From Streptomyces catenulae (lineage in GTDB: Bacteria > Actinomycetota > Actinomycetes > Streptomycetales > Streptomycetaceae), in NCBI RefSeq assembly GCF_000718015.1, contig NZ_JODY01000004.1, positions 170,129 through 234,128 of the forward strand: a stretch of 64,000 bases of DNA, given 5' to 3'. Below the pieces are notes generated by a model that was given only the letters and a program-made list of their open reading frames with translations, searched no databases and was not told the DNA's origin. A program made the position numbers and the translations under genes. Shown here one piece after another: positions 61,510 through 64,000 of this stretch (position 1 is its first letter; every line of letters begins with the position of its first letter).

Positions 61510-63756
61510 CTATTTTTCCGACGAGTTTTCCGTGGCCTCCCCGCCGTCCTCGTCAGCAACTTCCCCAAGAGCCTCCGTCACGCCGTCGCCAAGCTCCTGA
61601 CCTGCGCACAACGCCAGCACCTCGGTCCCGAAACGGTCCAGCTTCCGCCGCCCCACACCGGAAATCTGTGCCAGCTCCCCCGCCGAACCCGGCACCGCTT
61701 CCGCAATCGCCATCAATGTCTTGTCGGTGAACACGCAATACGCCGGCTGCGACATCTGCGCCGCCTGCGCCGCCCGCCAGTCGCGCAGCCGCTCGTACAG
61801 TCCCTCGTCCAACTCCGACGGACAGTCCTCACACCGCATCAGCTTCATCTCGCCCGCGTCCGTCAGCGTCCGCCCGCACACCCGGCACCGCGCCGGCCTA
61901 CGGTCCCGGCGCCGCAGACCACCGGACAGCCCGCCCGCGCCTCGCTCCACACCGCCCACGGCCGCACCCGCCGCACGGCGCGCCACACCGCCGCCGGGCC
62001 GCAGACCGTTCAGGAACCGGCTGGGGCGCCGCGACGCCCGGCCGCCCGGCGACCGCGCCAGCGACCACGACAGCCCCAGATGCTCCCGCGCCCGCGTCAC
62101 CCCCACATACAGCAGCCGCCGCTCCTCCTCGACCTCCGCGTCGGACGTCGCATGCGAGATCGGCATCATGCCCTCGGTCAGCCCCACCAGGAACACCGCG
62201 TCCCACTCCAGGCCCTTCGCGGCATGTAGCGACGCCAGCGTCACCCCCTCGACCGTCGGCGCGTGCTGCGCCCGCGCCCGCTCGTCCAGCTCCGCCACCA
62301 GATCCGCCAACGACGCCTCCGGACGCGCCCGCGCGAAATCCTCCGCCAACCGCATCAACGCCGCCAACGACTCCCAGCGGTCCCGCACCGCCCCCGAACC
62401 CGCGGGCGGCTGCCCCGTCCAGCCCTTCGTACTCAGCACCGCCCGCACCTGCGACGGCACATCCACCGCATCGTCCAGCAGCGCATCGTTCCCCCCGAAA
62501 CGGGCAGCACTGCGCAGCGCCACGCCCGCCTCCCGCACCTCCGGCCGCTCGAAGAACCGCTCCGCGCCCCGCAGCAGATACGGCACACCCGCATCCGCCA
62601 GCGCCTGCTCGTACACCTCGGACTGCGCGTTGATACGGAACAGCACCGCTATCTCACCCGCCGACACACCCGACGCGATCAGCTCCCGGACCCGCCGGGC
62701 CACGCCCTCCGCCTCCGCGGGCTCGTCGGAATACTCCACGAACAGCGGCTCCGGGCCCGGCGCGCGCTGCGACACCAGCTCCAGGCGGTGCTCCGCCGCC
62801 CGGCCGCTCGCCTGCGCCAGCACACCGTTCGCGAGATGCACCACCTGCGGCGACGAACGGTAGTCCCGCACCAGCTTCACGACCGTCGCCCCCGGATGAC
62901 GGGTACGGAAATTCAGCAGATGATCAGGGGTCGCGCCGGTGAAGCTGTAAATCGTCTGCCCCGGGTCACCCACCACGCACAGGGATTCCCGCTCCCCCAG
63001 CCACAGCTCCAGAAGACGCTGCTGCAACGGGCTGACGTCCTGGTACTCGTCGACGACGAAATGCTGATACTGCGCCCTGACCTGCTCCGCGATGTCATGC
63101 CGGTCCTGCAGCACCCCCACCGTCAGCAACAGCACGTCCTCGAAATCGATGACGCCCCGCTCCCGCTTCAGCTGCTCGTACATCGTGTAGATCTGCCCGA
63201 CCTCGGCCGCATCACGAGGCGCCGCCCGGCCCGCCTTCACCAACGCCGCCGGATAATCCGCCGGAACCGTCTGCGTCACCTTCGACCACTCGATCTCGCC
63301 CGTGACCTCCCGCAGCTCCGCACGGTCCAACCGCACCCGGCAACGCGCCGCCGCCTCCGCGACCACCTGCACCTTCCGCTCCAGCAGCCGCGGCACCTCA
63401 CCGCCCACCGCCTTCGGCCAGAAGAACTGCAACTGCCGCAACGCCGCCGAGTGGAACGTCCGCGCCTGCACCCCACCCGCACCGAGCTGCCGCAACCGGC
63501 CCCGCATCTCCCCCGCCGCCCGCGCCGTGAACGTCACCGCCAGCACACTCGCCGGCTGCATCACCCCCGACCGCACGCCGTACGCGATCCGGTGCGTGAT
63601 CGCCCGGGTCTTGCCCGTGCCCGCACCCGCCAGCACACACACCGGACCCCGCAGCGCCGTCGCCACCTCGCGCTGCTCCGGGTCGAGCCCGTCGAGCACC
63701 GCATCGGCCGAGTCCGGGACCTGCGGGAAAAGAGAGGAATCCGATGCTGCAGTCAC
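61510..63756 (-). CDS. uvrD2: Superfamily 1 DNA helicase UvrD2
   Basis: A 748-residue ATP-dependent 3'-5' helicase. Motif I is VLAGAGTGKTRAITHR, motif II VVDEYQDVSPLQQ, motif III VVGDPGQTIYSFTG, motif IV region KLVRDYRSSPQVV and motif VI RRLLYVGVTRAREHL. A four-Cys zinc motif (CRVCGRTL, CEDC) and a C-terminal HRDC domain (TDKTLMAIAEAVPGSAGELA) define the UvrD2 branch of actinobacteria, essential in M. tuberculosis. It lies upstream of the wblC leader on the same strand. The start is a GTG with a weak site. Confidence 0.95.
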   Translation of the reverse strand: MTAASDSSLFPQVPDSADAVLDGLDPEQREVATALRGPVCVLAGAGTGKTRAITHRIAYGVRSGVMQPASVLAVTFTARAAGEMRGRLRQLGAGGVQARTFHSAALRQLQFFWPKAVGGEVPRLLERKVQVVAEAAARCRVRLDRAELREVTGEIEWSKVTQTVPADYPAALVKAGRAAPRDAAEVGQIYTMYEQLKRERGVIDFEDVLLLTVGVLQDRHDIAEQVRAQYQHFVVDEYQDVSPLQQRLLELWLGERESLCVVGDPGQTIYSFTGATPDHLLNFRTRHPGATVVKLVRDYRSSPQVVHLANGVLAQASGRAAEHRLELVSQRAPGPEPLFVEYSDEPAEAEGVARRVRELIASGVSAGEIAVLFRINAQSEVYEQALADAGVPYLLRGAERFFERPEVREAGVALRSAARFGGNDALLDDAVDVPSQVRAVLSTKGWTGQPPAGSGAVRDRWESLAALMRLAEDFARARPEASLADLVAELDERARAQHAPTVEGVTLASLHAAKGLEWDAVFLVGLTEGMMPISHATSDAEVEEERRLLYVGVTRAREHLGLSWSLARSPGGRASRRPSRFLNGLRPGGGVARRAAGAAVGGVERGAGGLSGGLRRRDRRPARCRVCGRTLTDAGEMKLMRCEDCPSELDEGLYERLRDWRAAQAAQMSQPAYCVFTDKTLMAIAEAVPGSAGELAQISGVGRRKLDRFGTEVLALCAGQELGDGVTEALGEVADEDGGEATENSSEK

Positions 63757-63879
63757 CCCGCCATGCTGCCAGGTCCACCGCCGGACACCCCAAAACCGTC
63801 CACAGGGGACCCGGCACCGGTACTACCGGAACGGCCCTCTGTGGACAGCCGCCGACGCCCGGCGCCGAAATCTGCTGGA

Positions 63880-64000
63880 GTGGGAAAAGCGAGAACGAGC
63901 ACGGTCGAGAGCGACGGAATCGCCTGGGTCGCGGGGCTGCGCTGGGTGGGGCCGGACGGGGGGTTGTGGGGCTGGGGCGAGGCCACGGTGAGGTGCGGTG
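63880..64000 (+). CDS. Possible start of a gene running off the right edge
   Basis: From a GTG at 63880 the frame stays open to the window end (GKARTSTVESDGIAWVAGLR, WVGPDGGLWGWGE). It is divergent from uvrD2, has Trp- and Gly-rich content that looks protein-like, and has GGAG close to the GTG. Forty codons are too few to be sure and I recognise no family. Confidence 0.3.
   Translation, partial: MGKARTSTVESDGIAWVAGLRWVGPDGGLWGWGEATVRCG

Overview
The window comes from a Streptomyces chromosome. Base composition is about 72% GC with strong third-position G/C bias, GTG starts are common, and several hallmark Streptomyces loci lie in one run: dasABC-dasR, nagB, a sigma-H/anti-sigma pair, wblE, sigR-rsrA, a B12-riboswitch-controlled nrdAB, catalase/catR, and wblC next to uvrD2. 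From memory, the gene order follows the S. coelicolor core chromosome (roughly SCO5243 down to SCO5188). Pieces of it are also syntenic with Mycobacterium: whiB1-pdtaS, sigma-rsrA-type anti-sigma, a YedK-type SRAP gene, aroA-rsgA, and UPF0182-ylbL-zincin-ABC1 kinase-whiB7-uvrD2. I see no rRNA, insertion sequence, prophage, CRISPR array or foreign island.

Layout. 1-6 kb: a truncated CPA1 antiporter, a UBP zinc finger, a GNAT enzyme, the prsH-sigH stress module, a diacylglycerol-kinase-family gene and wblE. 6-15 kb: the sensor kinase pdtaS, a gene-poor gap containing a DasR-type site, then the N-acetylglucosamine block (nagB, dasD, dasCBA, dasR) with DasR sites in front of nagB and dasA. 15-22 kb: a DUF3311/sodium-symporter pair, a Uma2 gene, the cobalamin riboswitch with nrdA-nrdB, and def. 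22-30 kb: a permease/amidotransferase operon facing its FCD-type regulator, a TPR protein and two coupled HD-domain membrane proteins. 30-40 kb: sigR-rsrA, a cupin regulator, a hydrolase, SRAP, M50 peptidase, aroA-rsgA, a Gdx/SugE-type SMR, a TetR regulator and hisN. 39-44 kb: katA/catR and two copies of initiator tRNA-fMet flanking a Sel1-repeat gene. 44-53 kb: UPF0182, PPA1309, ylbL, moaE, an atypical SDR, a DUF2342 zincin and a Nudix protein. 53-60 kb: three AIM24 domains in a row, the first fused to TerD through a poly-proline tract that is out of frame here, then a YgjP-like metallopeptidase, a lone ThiF/E1-like protein and an ABC1 kinase. 60-64 kb: wblC with a long attenuator leader, and uvrD2.

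How parts work together. DasR links chitosugar import (DasABC), periplasmic or cytosolic sugar hydrolysis (DasD) and GlcN-6-P catabolism (NagB). Sigma-H/PrsH and SigR/RsrA are two stress sigma switches, and wblE and wblC add iron-sulfur WhiB regulators. CatR represses katA through an operator inside its promoter spacer.

The most interesting signals are: a 101-codon upstream ORF with mutually exclusive hairpins before wblC; an extra DasR-like site in front of pdtaS; a Shine-Dalgarno hairpin downstream of the nrdAB B12 riboswitch; the 40-nt G tract that breaks the TerD-AIM24 fusion; and the orphan E1/ThiF protein.
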